The translations under genes and the position numbers were made by a program. From assembly GCF_004349235.1 (NCBI RefSeq), contig NZ_SMKY01000040.1, positions 1-45,522 on the forward strand: DNA of 45,522 nucleotides, in the 5' to 3' direction. Under the pieces are notes generated by a model. That model ran no database searches, had not been told where the DNA came from, and worked only from the letters and a program-made list of their open reading frames with translations. Positions 1 through 8,841 of this stretch are shown here, one piece after another. The stretch comes from Actinomadura darangshiensis. Its GTDB lineage: Bacteria; Actinomycetota; Actinomycetes; Streptosporangiales; Streptosporangiaceae. How positions within the stretch are numbered: the first letter of the stretch is position 1; each line of letters starts with the position of its first letter.

Positions 1-47
1 GGGTTGGGGGCGGGCAATCGACTCGTGGGAGCCTCTAGGCTTGAGGA

Positions 48-1712
48 ATGGCCGAGTACATCTACACGATGCAGCGTGTGCGCAAGGCACATGGCGACAA
101 GGTCGTCCTGGACGACGTCACCCTGTCCTTCCTGCCGGGCGCGAAGATCGGCGTCCTCGGGCCGAACGGCACCGGTAAGTCGACGCTGCTGCGCATGATG
201 GCCGGTCTGGAGCACCCCTCCAACGGCGACGCCCGCCTCATGCCGGGGTTCACCGTCGGCATGCTGCAGCAGGAGCCGCCGCTGAACGAGGAGAAGGACG
301 TCCTCGGGAACGTCCAGGAGGGCGTCGCCGAGACCAAGGCCATGGTCGACCGCTTCAACGAGATCGCCGAGAAGATGGCGACCGACTACTCCGACGCGCT
401 GATGGAGGAGATGGGCAAGCTCCAGGAGCAGCTCGACCACCGCAACGCGTGGGACCTCGACAGCCAGCTCGAACAGGCGATGGACGCGCTGCGCTGCCCG
501 CCGCCGGACGCCGAGGTCTCGAAGCTGTCGGGTGGTGAGCGCCGGCGCGTCGCGCTGTGCAAGCTCCTGCTCGAAGCGCCCGACCTGCTGCTGCTGGACG
601 AGCCCACCAACCACCTGGACGCGGAGAGCGTCCAGTGGCTGGAGCAGTTCCTCGCCAAGTACGAGGGCACCGTCTTGGCCGTCACCCACGACCGGTACTT
701 CCTCGACAACGTCGCCACCTGGATCCTGGAGCTGGACCGGGGGCGCTGCTACCCCTACGAGGGCAACTACTCCGTCTACCTGGAGAAGAAGGCCGACCGG
801 CTCAAGGTCGAGGGCAACAAGGACGCCAAGCGCAAGAAGCGCCTGGAGGACGAGCTGGAGTGGGTCCGGTCCAACCCGAAGGCGCGGCAGACCAAGAGCA
901 AGGCGCGGCTGGAGCGGTACGAGGAGATGGCCGCCGAGGCCTCGAAGTACCGCAAGCTGGACTTCGAGGAGATCCAGATCCCGCCGGGCCCGCGCCTCGG
1001 CAACACGGTGATCGTCGCCGACAAGCTGACCAAGGGCTTCGAGGACCGGGTCCTGATGGACGACCTGTCGTTCAACCTGCCCCCGAACGGCATCGTCGGC
1101 GTCATCGGCCCGAACGGCGTCGGCAAGACCACCCTCTTCCGCATGATCGTGGGGGAGGAGCAGCCGGACGCCGGCGACCTGCGGCTCGGTGAGACCGTCA
1201 AGGTGTCCTACGTCGACCAGGGCCGCGGCGGCATCGACCCGAAGAAGACGGTGTGGCAGGTCGTCTCGGACGGCCTGGACCACATCAACGTCGGCCAGGT
1301 CGAGATGCCGTCCCGCGCCTACGTGGCGGCGTTCGGGTTCAAGGGCCCCGACCAGCAGAAGCCGTCCGGCGTGCTGTCGGGCGGTGAGCGCAACCGCCTC
1401 AACCTGGCGCTGACCCTCAAGCTGGGCGGGAACGTCCTGCTGCTGGACGAGCCGACCAACGACCTGGACACCGAGACCCTGTCCAGCCTGGAGAACGCCC
1501 TGCTGGAGTTCCCCGGCTGCGCCGTGATCACCTCGCACGACCGGTGGTTCCTGGACCGCATCGCCACGCACATCCTCGCGTGGGAAGAGGGCTCGAACTG
1601 GTTCTGGTTCGAGGGCAACTTCGCCGACTACGAGAAGAACAAGATCGAGCGGCTGGGCGCCGACGCCGCCCGCCCGCACCGGGTGACGCACCGCAAGCTC
1701 AAGCGCGACTGA
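48..1712 (+). CDS. ettA: energy-dependent translational throttle protein EttA (ABC-F)
   Basis: This is a 554-residue ABC-F ATPase with two nucleotide-binding domains and no membrane segment. It acts in the cytosol on the ribosomal E site, where family members gate the first steps of elongation according to the ATP/ADP ratio. Seen: Walker A GPNGTGKST at about residues 38-46 and GPNGVGKTT near 355, signatures LSGGERRR and LSGGERNR, and Walker B plus D-loops LLLLDEPTNHLD and LLLDEPTNDLD. Between the domains lies the charged coiled-coil linker (about residues 245-310), the P-site-tRNA interaction motif of EttA. Length equals the family norm (about 555). ATG follows a TTGAGGA ribosome-binding site. 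A strong hairpin follows at 1729-1751. EttA rather than an antibiotic-resistance ABC-F is favoured by the length and linker. Confidence 0.95.
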   Translation: MAEYIYTMQRVRKAHGDKVVLDDVTLSFLPGAKIGVLGPNGTGKSTLLRMMAGLEHPSNGDARLMPGFTVGMLQQEPPLNEEKDVLGNVQEGVAETKAMVDRFNEIAEKMATDYSDALMEEMGKLQEQLDHRNAWDLDSQLEQAMDALRCPPPDAEVSKLSGGERRRVALCKLLLEAPDLLLLDEPTNHLDAESVQWLEQFLAKYEGTVLAVTHDRYFLDNVATWILELDRGRCYPYEGNYSVYLEKKADRLKVEGNKDAKRKKRLEDELEWVRSNPKARQTKSKARLERYEEMAAEASKYRKLDFEEIQIPPGPRLGNTVIVADKLTKGFEDRVLMDDLSFNLPPNGIVGVIGPNGVGKTTLFRMIVGEEQPDAGDLRLGETVKVSYVDQGRGGIDPKKTVWQVVSDGLDHINVGQVEMPSRAYVAAFGFKGPDQQKPSGVLSGGERNRLNLALTLKLGGNVLLLDEPTNDLDTETLSSLENALLEFPGCAVITSHDRWFLDRIATHILAWEEGSNWFWFEGNFADYEKNKIERLGADAARPHRVTHRKLKRD

Positions 1713-1728
1713 TCGGGCGTACCGGAGG

Positions 1729-1751
1729 GGCCGCGCGGTCACCGCGCGGCC
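1729..1751 (+). terminator. GC-rich hairpin downstream of ettA
   Basis: A perfect 10-bp stem (GGCCGCGCGG / CCGCGCGGCC) with a 3-nt TCA loop begins 17 bases after the ettA stop codon. It is followed by GTTCCGCTCT, only a weak U tract, which is common for actinobacterial terminators. Confidence 0.6.
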
Positions 1752-1788
1752 GTTCCGCTCTGCCCGCGGCTGCGGCGATACAACGCGG

Positions 1789-1830
1789 GCATCGAACGAT
1801 GCGTTTTTCGTGTTGGACAGGTATCGTTCG
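1789..1830. promoter_or_regulatory. nested dyads in the ettA-aldehyde dehydrogenase gap
   Basis: A perfect palindrome GCATCGAACGATGC occupies 1789-1802, followed by GTTTTT. A second inverted pair CGAACGAT (1793-1800) / ATCGTTCG (1823-1830) overlaps it. A TTGGAC -35-like element lies at 1813-1818, between the outer arms. This looks like an operator region for the glucarate pair, although the first palindrome plus T run could also be a second ettA terminator. The -10 is not clear. Confidence 0.4.
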
Positions 1831-1882
1831 CGTCTCCTATCGTCCGGTTCAGGCACTCTGCCGGATCGAGGAGGACGGGACA

Positions 1883-3370
1883 TTGACGCAGCTCACCGGG
1901 CAGATGGTGATCGGTTTCGAGCGCGTCTCCGGGACGGGGCACGCGATCACCGCGATCGATCCCCGTACGGGTGAGCGCCTCGGCCCCGAGTACCGCTACG
2001 GCGGCGACGCCGAGGTCGGCCGGGCCTGTGCGCTCGCGGAGGAGGCGTTCGACGCCTACCGGGCGACGAGTCCGCAGGAGCGCGCCGCCTTCCTCGACGC
2101 GATCGCCGGCAAGCTCGACGGTCTCGCCGACGTGCTCGTCCGGCGCGCGACGTCCGAGAGCGGGCTTCCCGAGGCCAGGCTGACCGGCGAGGTCGCCCGC
2201 ACCACCGGCCAGCTCCGCCTCTTCGCCGGCGACCTCCGCTCCGCCCAGGCGGGTGCCGGGGGAGCGGTGCTGAGCGTGGATCCGGCGGGTGATGGCGGGC
2301 CTGAGATCCGGCAGGGGCGGGTGCCGCTCGGGCCGGTCGTGGTGTTCGGCGCCAGCAACTTCCCGCTGGCGTTCTCGGTGGCCGGCGGCGACACCGCCGC
2401 GGCGCTCGCGGCGGGCTGCCCGGTGATCGTGAAGGCGCACGACGCCCACCCGGGGACGTGCGAGCTGGTCGGACGTGCCGTCTCGGAGGCCGTCCGGGAG
2501 GCGGGGCTGCCGGAGGGGGTGTTCTCCATGCTGTACGGGGACGGCCCCACGCTCGGCATCGCGCTCGTCACCGACCCGCGCGTGCAGGCGGTCGGCTTCA
2601 CCGGGTCGCGGACGGCGGGCCTCGCGATCGCGAAGGCGGCGGCGGGACGTCCCCGCCCGATTCCGGTCTATGCCGAGATGAGCAGCGTCAACCCGGTCTT
2701 CCTCCTCGAAGACGCCCTGGCGGAGCGCGGCGCGGAACTGGCGGGGGAGTACGCCGGCTCGCTGACGCTCGGCGCCGGGCAGTTCTGCACCAACCCGGGC
2801 CTGGTCTTCGCGGTCAAGGGCACCGACCTCGACGCCTTCCTCGGCACGGCGGCGAAGGCGGTCGAGGCCGACCCGGGGGCGCCGATGCTCACGCCGGGCA
2901 TCGCCCGCGCCTACGCCGAAGGCGTAGAACGCCTCGAACGGCATCCGGGTGTGGAGATCCTCGCCCGCGGCCGGGAACCCGACGCGGTGGCGGGCTGCCG
3001 GGCGGCCCTCGCGGCCGTGGACGCCGGCGACTTCGGCCCCGAGCTGGAAACGGAGATCTTCGGTGCCTGCTCCCTGGTCGTCCGATGCGACGGCCTCGAC
3101 CAGATGATCGCCCTGGCCCGCGGGCTGGAGGGGCAGCTGACCGCGACGATCCACGGCGGGGGCGAGCCGGCGGCGCGGCTGCTGCCCGTCCTCGAACGGC
3201 TGGCCGGGCGGATCCTGTGGGGCGGGTGGCCCACCGGGGTGCGGGTCGGGCACGCGATGGTGCACGGCGGCCCGTACCCGGCGACGTCCGACGCCCGGAC
3301 GACGTCGGTCGGGAGCCTCGCCATCGAGCGGTTCCAGCGGCCGATCGCCTACCAGGGGGTGCCGCGATGA
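1883..3370 (+). CDS. alpha-ketoglutarate semialdehyde dehydrogenase (aldehyde dehydrogenase family)
   Basis: The product (495 aa) is an NAD(P)+-dependent aldehyde dehydrogenase of the alpha-ketoglutaric semialdehyde dehydrogenase type, converting 2,5-dioxopentanoate to 2-oxoglutarate, the last step of D-glucarate breakdown. Seen: cofactor/active-site region [20 protein letters not shown], the family-typical EMSSVNPVF glutamate motif and the catalytic cysteine in [10 protein letters not shown] near residue 302. A TTG start at 1883 is chosen because GAGGAGG lies 8 bases upstream and the resulting N-terminus [11 protein letters not shown] matches this subfamily; an in-frame ATG at 1904 is the alternative. 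The stop codon overlaps the ATG of the glucarate dehydratase gene, so the two are translationally coupled. The pairing with that gene is what fixes the substrate; sequence alone would leave other semialdehydes possible. Confidence 0.85.
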   Translation: MTQLTGQMVIGFERVSGTGHAITAIDPRTGERLGPEYRYGGDAEVGRACALAEEAFDAYRATSPQERAAFLDAIAGKLDGLADVLVRRATSESGLPEARLTGEVARTTGQLRLFAGDLRSAQAGAGGAVLSVDPAGDGGPEIRQGRVPLGPVVVFGASNFPLAFSVAGGDTAAALAAGCPVIVKAHDAHPGTCELVGRAVSEAVREAGLPEGVFSMLYGDGPTLGIALVTDPRVQAVGFTGSRTAGLAIAKAAAGRPRPIPVYAEMSSVNPVFLLEDALAERGAELAGEYAGSLTLGAGQFCTNPGLVFAVKGTDLDAFLGTAAKAVEADPGAPMLTPGIARAYAEGVERLERHPGVEILARGREPDAVAGCRAALAAVDAGDFGPELETEIFGACSLVVRCDGLDQMIALARGLEGQLTATIHGGGEPAARLLPVLERLAGRILWGGWPTGVRVGHAMVHGGPYPATSDARTTSVGSLAIERFQRPIAYQGVPR

Positions 3371-4695
3371 GCACGCCGGTCGTCACCGGGATGCGGGTGG
3401 TGCCCGTCGCCGGCCGCGACAGCATGCTGCTCAACCTGGGCGGCGCGCACGGCCCGTTCTTCACCCGGAACCTTCTGCTGCTCACCGACTCGTCCGGCAG
3501 TACGGGGGTCGGTGAGGTGCCGGGCGGGGAGGGCATCCGCCGGACGCTGGAGGACGCCCGCGAGCTGATCATCGGCCGCCCGATCGGCCGCAGCGACGAG
3601 ATCCTCAACACGGTCAGAGCCACGTTCGGCCATCTGGACGCGGGCGGTCGCGGCCCCCTCACGCACGACACCCGGATCACCGTCCACGCGCTGACCGCGA
3701 TCGAGTCGGCGCTGCTCGACCTGATGGGGCGGTTCCTCGACGTGCCGGTGGCGGCGCTGCTCGGCGACGGCGTCCAGCGCCGGACGGTCCCGATACTCGG
3801 CTACCTCTTCTACATCGGCGACCGGAACAAGACGGACCTGCCCTACGCGGAGCCGCCGGAGGACGGGGACGACTGGGAACGGCTGCGGCGCGAGGAGGCC
3901 CTGACCCCGGATGCGATCGTCCGGCAGGCGGAGGCCGCCCAGGAGCGCTACGGGTTCGCCGACTTCAAGCTCAAGGGCGGCGTGCTGAGGGGCGAGGAGG
4001 AGGCCGTGGCGGTGCGGGCGCTCGCGGAGCGCTTCCCCGACGCCCGGATCAACCTGGACCCGAACGGCGCCTGGTCGCTGGACGAGGCGATCCGGATCGG
4101 CGGCTCGCTCAAGGACGTCCTCGCCTACGCGGAGGACCCGTGCGGCGCCGAGCTGGGCTTTTCGGGCCGGGAGACGATGGCGGAGTTCCGCCGCGCCACC
4201 GGCCTGCGCACCGCCACCAACATGATCGCGATCGACTGGCGGCAGCTCGGCCACGCGATCCGGCTCGACGCCGTGGACATCCCGCTCGCCGACCCGCACT
4301 TCTGGACGATGCGCGGCTCGGTCCGGGTGGCGCAGCTGTGCGAGGCGTGGGGGCTGACCTGGGGTTCGCACTCCAACAACCACTTCGACGTGTCGCTCGC
4401 GATGTTCACCCAGGTGGCCGCCGCGGCGCCCGGCGAGATCACCGCGATCGACACGCACTGGATCTGGCAGGACGGCCAGCGCTTGACCAGGGATCCGCTG
4501 CGGATCGCGGGCGGCGAGATCGAGCTGCCCGACCGGCCCGGCCTCGGCGTCGACATCGACGAGGAGCGGATCGAGGAGGCGCACCGCCTCTACGTCCGGC
4601 ACGGCTTGGGCGACCGGGACGACGCCGCCGCGATGGAGTACCTGGTCCCGGGCTGGAGGTTCGACCGGAAGCGCCCCTGCCTGGTGAGGGACTGA
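3367..4695 (+). CDS. gudD: glucarate dehydratase (enolase superfamily)
   Basis: This 442-residue protein belongs to the enolase superfamily and should dehydrate D-glucarate (and probably L-idarate) to 5-dehydro-4-deoxy-D-glucarate. Seen: the KxK base motif in FKLKGG near residues 200-204, metal ligands in NLDPNGAW and the following YAEDPCG, the ATNM segment, and the second catalytic base histidine in [13 protein letters not shown] near residue 337. Length fits the family (about 446). It begins with ATGA overlapping the dehydrogenase stop. The intermediate enzyme, 5-dehydro-4-deoxyglucarate dehydratase (a DapA-like lyase), is not in the window, nor is a sugar-acid transporter, so they must lie elsewhere if the pathway is complete. 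Confidence 0.93.
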   Translation: MSTPVVTGMRVVPVAGRDSMLLNLGGAHGPFFTRNLLLLTDSSGSTGVGEVPGGEGIRRTLEDARELIIGRPIGRSDEILNTVRATFGHLDAGGRGPLTHDTRITVHALTAIESALLDLMGRFLDVPVAALLGDGVQRRTVPILGYLFYIGDRNKTDLPYAEPPEDGDDWERLRREEALTPDAIVRQAEAAQERYGFADFKLKGGVLRGEEEAVAVRALAERFPDARINLDPNGAWSLDEAIRIGGSLKDVLAYAEDPCGAELGFSGRETMAEFRRATGLRTATNMIAIDWRQLGHAIRLDAVDIPLADPHFWTMRGSVRVAQLCEAWGLTWGSHSNNHFDVSLAMFTQVAAAAPGEITAIDTHWIWQDGQRLTRDPLRIAGGEIELPDRPGLGVDIDEERIEEAHRLYVRHGLGDRDDAAAMEYLVPGWRFDRKRPCLVRD

Positions 4696-4751
4696 ACCCG
4701 CGCCGGTAGCATCGGGCCGATCGCGGTTCCCCCGTACCCCCAGGCGAGGAC

Positions 4752-5183
4752 ATGCAGCAGATGCCCGAGGCCGAGTACCGGCACGTCTACGAGTTCAGCG
4801 TCCGGTTCGGCGACATCGACTCCCAGGGCCATGTGAACAACGTCAAGTTCCTCGGCTACCTGGAGGACGCGCGGCTGGAGATGTTCCACGGCGACCCGGT
4901 GCGCAAGGGTGAGCAGCCGGTCCGCGGCATGGTGATCTCGCGGCACGAGATCGACTACCGGCTGCCGCTGCTGCCGACCGTCTACCCGATCCGGGTGGAG
5001 ACGTGGGTGACCGAGGCCCGCGCGGCGTCGTTCAAGCTGGCCTACGAGGTGCGCGACGACGAGCACGTGTACGCCGAGGCGACCTCGACGCTCGTCGCGT
5101 TCGACGTGGAGGCGAACCGGTTGCGGCGGTTCACGCCGGCTGAGCGGGAGTTCATCGGCCGCTACGTGCCGCCCGAGGCGTGA
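4752..5183 (+). CDS. acyl-CoA thioesterase, 4HBT hotdog fold
   Basis: A 143-residue single hotdog-domain protein of the 4-hydroxybenzoyl-CoA thioesterase / YbgC-like class, expected to hydrolyse acyl-CoA thioesters in the cytosol. Seen: the N-terminal catalytic block VRFGDIDSQGHVNN, with the aspartate-asparagine pattern of the family, the helix YLEDARLEMF and a C-terminal beta-sheet region. It starts 56 bases after gudD in the same direction and could be cotranscribed, but nothing links its substrate to glucarate metabolism. The true substrate cannot be read from sequence. Confidence 0.82.
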   Translation: MQQMPEAEYRHVYEFSVRFGDIDSQGHVNNVKFLGYLEDARLEMFHGDPVRKGEQPVRGMVISRHEIDYRLPLLPTVYPIRVETWVTEARAASFKLAYEVRDDEHVYAEATSTLVAFDVEANRLRRFTPAEREFIGRYVPPEA

Positions 5184-5293
5184 CAACCGGGCCGTCACGG
5201 ATAGGTAACAAGCACAACAGCGATCCGTTTTCGGCCCACTTCTCCCTCTAGTGTCGCGACGCGAATGTGGAGAACCCACGTGAAAGGGGCACA

Positions 5294-6742
5294 ATGCGGC
5301 GCGTCTCACGAGGAGCGATGGCACTGCTGCTCGCCGCGGGCATGACCGGGGCGGGCGCCAGCGCGGCGCAGGCGGCGGTCACGACGCAGGCGGGCACCGC
5401 GAAGGCCGGCACCGAGAAGGCCGGCACCGCCCAGGCGGGCGACATTCTCGCCCAGCTCAAGGCCATCCCCGGAATGCAGGTCACGGAGAAGACCTCGACG
5501 ATTCCCGGTTACCGCTGGTTCTGGCTGGAGTACCGGCAGCCGGTCGATCACCGCAATCCGCACGGGCAATGGTTCGAGCAGCGCATCATGCTGCAGCACA
5601 AGGCGGCCGACAAGCCCATGGTGCTCTACACCAGCGGCTACGACACGCCGGAGACGATGTTCACGGCCGAGCCGACGGCGCTGGTCGACGGCAACCAGAT
5701 CTCGGTCGAGTACCGGTACTTCACCCCGTCCCGTCCCGAGCCCACGGACTGGCGCAAGGACACCATCTGGCAGGCCGCCACCGACGAGCACCGCCTGATC
5801 GGCGCCCTCAAGAGCATCTACAAGGACAAGTGGATCTCGACGGGCGCCAGCAAGGGCGGCATGACGGCCGTCTACCACAAGCGCTTCTACCCCCGCGATG
5901 TCGACGGCAGCGTCGTCTACGTGGCGCCGAACGACGTCAACAACAACGACGACCGCGCCTACGACAAGTTCTTCCAGACGGTCGGCACCGACCCCGAGTG
6001 CCGCGCCCACGTCAAGGCGCTCGCGCGCGAGTTCCTCAAGCGCCGCCCCGCGATGCTCAAGCGCTTCAAGGCCGCCGCCGACGAGAACGGCTGGACGTTC
6101 GACATCCTGCGCACGCAGGACCGCGCGTTCGAGAACTCGGTGATGGACTTCGAGTGGGGGTTCTGGCAGTACAGCCTGCAGTCGGACTGCGCGACCCTGC
6201 CCGCGGTGGACGCCTCTGACGACGACATCTACAAGGCGCTCGACACCGTCTCCGGGCTGTCGTTCTACAGCGACCAGGGCCTCGCCCCGTACATCCCGTA
6301 CTACTACCAGGCGGGCACGCAGCTCGGCTGGCCCACGCCGAAGTTCAAGAACCTGCGCCCGCTGCTGCGGTACGAGGACAGCTACCAGCCGCGCACCTAC
6401 GTCCCGCGTGACATCGCGATGCGGTTCGACCACGGCCGCGCCATGCGCGACATCGACGGCTGGGTGCGCCACAGCGCGAACCACATGCTGTTCCTGTACG
6501 GCGCGAACGACCCGTGGGGCTCCGAGCCGTTCCGCCTCGGCCACGGCAGCCGCGACTCGGCCGTCTACGTCGCCCCCGGCATGAACCACAGCGCCCGCCT
6601 CATCGCCAAGCTGCCCGCCGACGAGCAGTCCAAGGCGACCGCGGACCTCAAGCGCTGGGCGGGCGTCGACTCCGACGCGCCGACGCTGAAGTCCGCCCCT
6701 GCCGCAGACGACCCGCTCCAGCTCCAGCGCCCGCCGCTGTAG
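5294..6742 (+). CDS. secreted PS-10/S37 family tripeptidyl aminopeptidase
   Basis: A 482-residue exported serine peptidase of the S37 / PS-10 family known from Streptomyces, which releases tripeptides from the N-terminus of proteins outside the cell. Seen: a signal peptide of about 28 residues (MRRVSRG, then a hydrophobic core, then ASAAQAA), a low-complexity AGTAKAGTEKAGTAQAG stretch at the mature N-terminus, nucleophile serine in GASKGGMT near residue 186, the aspartate in GANDPWGSEP near 405 and histidine in GMNHSARL near 432. The ATG at 5294 is preceded by GAAAGGGG; an in-frame ATG at 5267 would add nine polar residues and has no better site. It converges on the alpha-glucosidase gene across a long hairpin. 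Confidence 0.9.
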   Translation: MRRVSRGAMALLLAAGMTGAGASAAQAAVTTQAGTAKAGTEKAGTAQAGDILAQLKAIPGMQVTEKTSTIPGYRWFWLEYRQPVDHRNPHGQWFEQRIMLQHKAADKPMVLYTSGYDTPETMFTAEPTALVDGNQISVEYRYFTPSRPEPTDWRKDTIWQAATDEHRLIGALKSIYKDKWISTGASKGGMTAVYHKRFYPRDVDGSVVYVAPNDVNNNDDRAYDKFFQTVGTDPECRAHVKALAREFLKRRPAMLKRFKAAADENGWTFDILRTQDRAFENSVMDFEWGFWQYSLQSDCATLPAVDASDDDIYKALDTVSGLSFYSDQGLAPYIPYYYQAGTQLGWPTPKFKNLRPLLRYEDSYQPRTYVPRDIAMRFDHGRAMRDIDGWVRHSANHMLFLYGANDPWGSEPFRLGHGSRDSAVYVAPGMNHSARLIAKLPADEQSKATADLKRWAGVDSDAPTLKSAPAADDPLQLQRPPL

Positions 6743-6762
6743 CCGACCTCCAGCGAAGGCCC

Positions 6763-6810
6763 GCGGTGTGCCGGCCCGTGCATTGACCCCTTGCACGGCC
6801 GGCGCACCGC
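6763..6810. terminator. bidirectional terminator between convergent genes
   Basis: Left arm 6763-6782 and right arm 6792-6810 pair over about 19 bp with one possible G-U pair and one bulged C, enclosing a 9-nt loop. The hairpin lies in the gap between the PS-10 peptidase (+) and the GH13 enzyme (-), so it can serve both. There is no U tract on either side. Confidence 0.75.
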
Positions 6811-6819
6811 GCCGCTGTC

Positions 6820-8391
6820 TCAGGGAGTGGTCAGCCAGGTGACGGTGTTGCCGGGGAGCAGGTCGCCGTAGAGGGGGGTGCTGGTCAGTAGCGGGGTGCC
6901 AGACGGGAGGCGTACCGGGTTGTCTCCGCAGTTGAGGGCGCACGTGAGCGGGCCGCGGCGGAAGAACAGTGCCGTGTCGGGGGAGTCGATCCACTCCAGG
7001 TCGTCCGGCAGGTCGTCCAGGAGCCGGCGGCGCAGGGCGAGCGCTTCGCGGTACCACGTCAGCATGGAGGACGGGTCGGACGCCTGCGCCTCGGCGGTCA
7101 GCGATGCCCACCGTTCCGGCATCGGCAGCCACGGGCGGGTGCCGTCGGGGGAGAAGCCGAAGGGCTCGGCCCGGCCCGACCAGGGGAGAGGCACGCGGCA
7201 GCCGTCGCGTCCCACGAGTTGACCGTTCGTGCGGAACCAGATGGGGTCCTGGCGGGCGTCGTCGGGCAGGTCGGTCACCTGCGGCAGGCCCAGCTCCTCG
7301 CCCTGGTACAGGTAGGCCGAGCCTGGAAGCGCCAGAAGCAGCAGCAGCGCCGCCTTGGCCCGGGCATGCCCGACGCCCGAGACGTTCCCAGGCTGCTCGT
7401 ACCGGGTGATGTGGCGGACCGAGTCATGGCTGGACAGCACCCACGTCGGCGCGGCCCCGGTAGGCGCCACGGCCTTTAACGCGGCGACGATCACGTCACG
7501 GAAGGCCGTGGCCGACCATGGAGCCAGTTGCAGGTCGAACTGGAAGACCTGGTGCAGTTCGTCTGGACGCAGGTAGAGCGCGAGGTCTTCGGGCCCGTCC
7601 GCCCACACCTCGCCTATGGCCATGCGGTCGCCGTCGTACTCGTCGAGGATCTGCCGCCATCTGCGGTACACGTCGTGCACTTCCGGACGGCCGTAGATGG
7701 GCCCGTTCAGTATGCGGCGGTCCCGGCCGCCGAGGTCGCGGAACGACTCGTCCTTGAACAGGCCGGCGGCGACGTCGATGCGGAAGCCGTCGACACCGCG
7801 GTCGAGCCAGAACCGCAGGATGTCCTCGAACTCGTGGCGCACCTCGGAATTGCGCCAGTTGAAGTCGGGCTGCTCGCGCGCGTACAGGTGCAGGTACCAC
7901 TCGCCGTCGTCGAGGCGCGTCCAGGCCGGGCCGCCGAACGCCGACGGCCAGTCGGTCGGCGGGTCCTCCTCGCCGGGACGCTCCCCCGGCCTCCCGGAAC
8001 GGAAGATGTAGCGGGAGCGTGCGGGCGACCCGGGCGGCGCGGCCAGCGCCTCCCGGAACCAGCGGTGCCGGTCGGACGAGTGGTTCGGGACGATGTCGAC
8101 GATCAGCCGCAGCCCGTGGCGGTGGACGTCCGCCACGAGGGCGTCGAAGTCGTCCAGCGTCCCGAACCTGGGGTCGACGTCGCGGTAGTCGGCGACGTCG
8201 TAGCCGCCGTCGGCCAGCGGGGACGTGTAGAACGGCGTGAGCCACAGGGCGTCGACGCCGAGGTCGCGCAGATGCGGGAGCCGGGACCGGATCCCCTGGA
8301 GGTCGCCCTCGCCGTTCCCGTCGGAGTCGGCGAAGCTGCGGACGTAGACCTCGTACACGACGGCGTCGCGCCACCACGGGATTCGCGTCAT
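6820..8391 (-). CDS. GH13 alpha-glucosidase / oligo-1,6-glucosidase
   Basis: A 523-residue cytosolic glycoside hydrolase of family 13 acting on alpha-linked glucose oligomers such as maltose, isomaltose or trehalose-like substrates. Seen in order: N-terminal WWRDAVVYEVYVRSFADS, GVDALWLTPFY, region I DIVPNHSS, region II GFRIDVAAGL with the nucleophile Asp near 206, region III AIGEVW with the general acid Glu near 261, region IV LSSHDSVRH, and QGEELGLP. No signal peptide is present. It lies 18 bases downstream of the truncated hemoglobin gene on the same strand and may share its transcript. Exact linkage specificity is not decidable; the family is frequently labelled aglA or treS-like. Confidence 0.88.
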   Translation of the reverse strand: MTRIPWWRDAVVYEVYVRSFADSDGNGEGDLQGIRSRLPHLRDLGVDALWLTPFYTSPLADGGYDVADYRDVDPRFGTLDDFDALVADVHRHGLRLIVDIVPNHSSDRHRWFREALAAPPGSPARSRYIFRSGRPGERPGEEDPPTDWPSAFGGPAWTRLDDGEWYLHLYAREQPDFNWRNSEVRHEFEDILRFWLDRGVDGFRIDVAAGLFKDESFRDLGGRDRRILNGPIYGRPEVHDVYRRWRQILDEYDGDRMAIGEVWADGPEDLALYLRPDELHQVFQFDLQLAPWSATAFRDVIVAALKAVAPTGAAPTWVLSSHDSVRHITRYEQPGNVSGVGHARAKAALLLLLALPGSAYLYQGEELGLPQVTDLPDDARQDPIWFRTNGQLVGRDGCRVPLPWSGRAEPFGFSPDGTRPWLPMPERWASLTAEAQASDPSSMLTWYREALALRRRLLDDLPDDLEWIDSPDTALFFRRGPLTCALNCGDNPVRLPSGTPLLTSTPLYGDLLPGNTVTWLTTP

Positions 8392-8409
8392 ACCCGGCGA
8401 TCTACCCGC

Positions 8410-8793
8410 TTATGTCGGGGCGTTCACCATGCTCTGCGCCGCCATCGTGAAGTAGCCCCAGAGCTGCTTCTCCAGCGGCTCGGGCAGCTCCAGCTCGTCG
8501 ACGGCGTCCCGCATGTGGCGCAGCCAGGCGTCCCGCTCGGCCGCGCCGATGACGAACGGCACGTGCCGCATCCGCAGCCGCGGATGGCCGCGCCGCTGAC
8601 TGTAGGTGCTCGGGCCGCCCCAGTACTGGATCAGGAAGAGGCGCAGCCTCTCCTCGGCGGGCCCGAGGTCTTCCTCGGGGTAGAGGGCGCGGAGGTCGGG
8701 GTCGCCTGCGACACCCTGGTAGAAGCGGTGCACCAGCCGGTGGAAGGTCTCCTCGCCGCCGACCGCTTCATAGAAGGTCACCTGTTCAGCCAT
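8410..8793 (-). CDS. glbO: group II truncated hemoglobin (trHbO type)
   Basis: A 127-residue heme protein of the 2-on-2 globin fold, group II. Such proteins bind O2/NO and are linked to redox or NO handling. Seen: FYEAVGGEETFHRLVHRFYQ (helices A-B, with B10 Tyr), LFLIQYWGGPSTYSQRRGHP (the group II E-F signature), the proximal histidine in RMRHVPF and C-terminal LWGYFTMAAQSMVN. Length matches the family. The ATG lies about 50 bases downstream of the MscS gene end on the same strand, so MscS-globin-glucosidase may form one transcript. Confidence 0.93.
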   Translation of the reverse strand: MAEQVTFYEAVGGEETFHRLVHRFYQGVAGDPDLRALYPEEDLGPAEERLRLFLIQYWGGPSTYSQRRGHPRLRMRHVPFVIGAAERDAWLRHMRDAVDELELPEPLEKQLWGYFTMAAQSMVNAPT

Positions 8794-8841
8794 AGCGCCC
8801 CCACCCTATGTGAGGCGCGTCCCGTTCCTCACCTTGATCCA

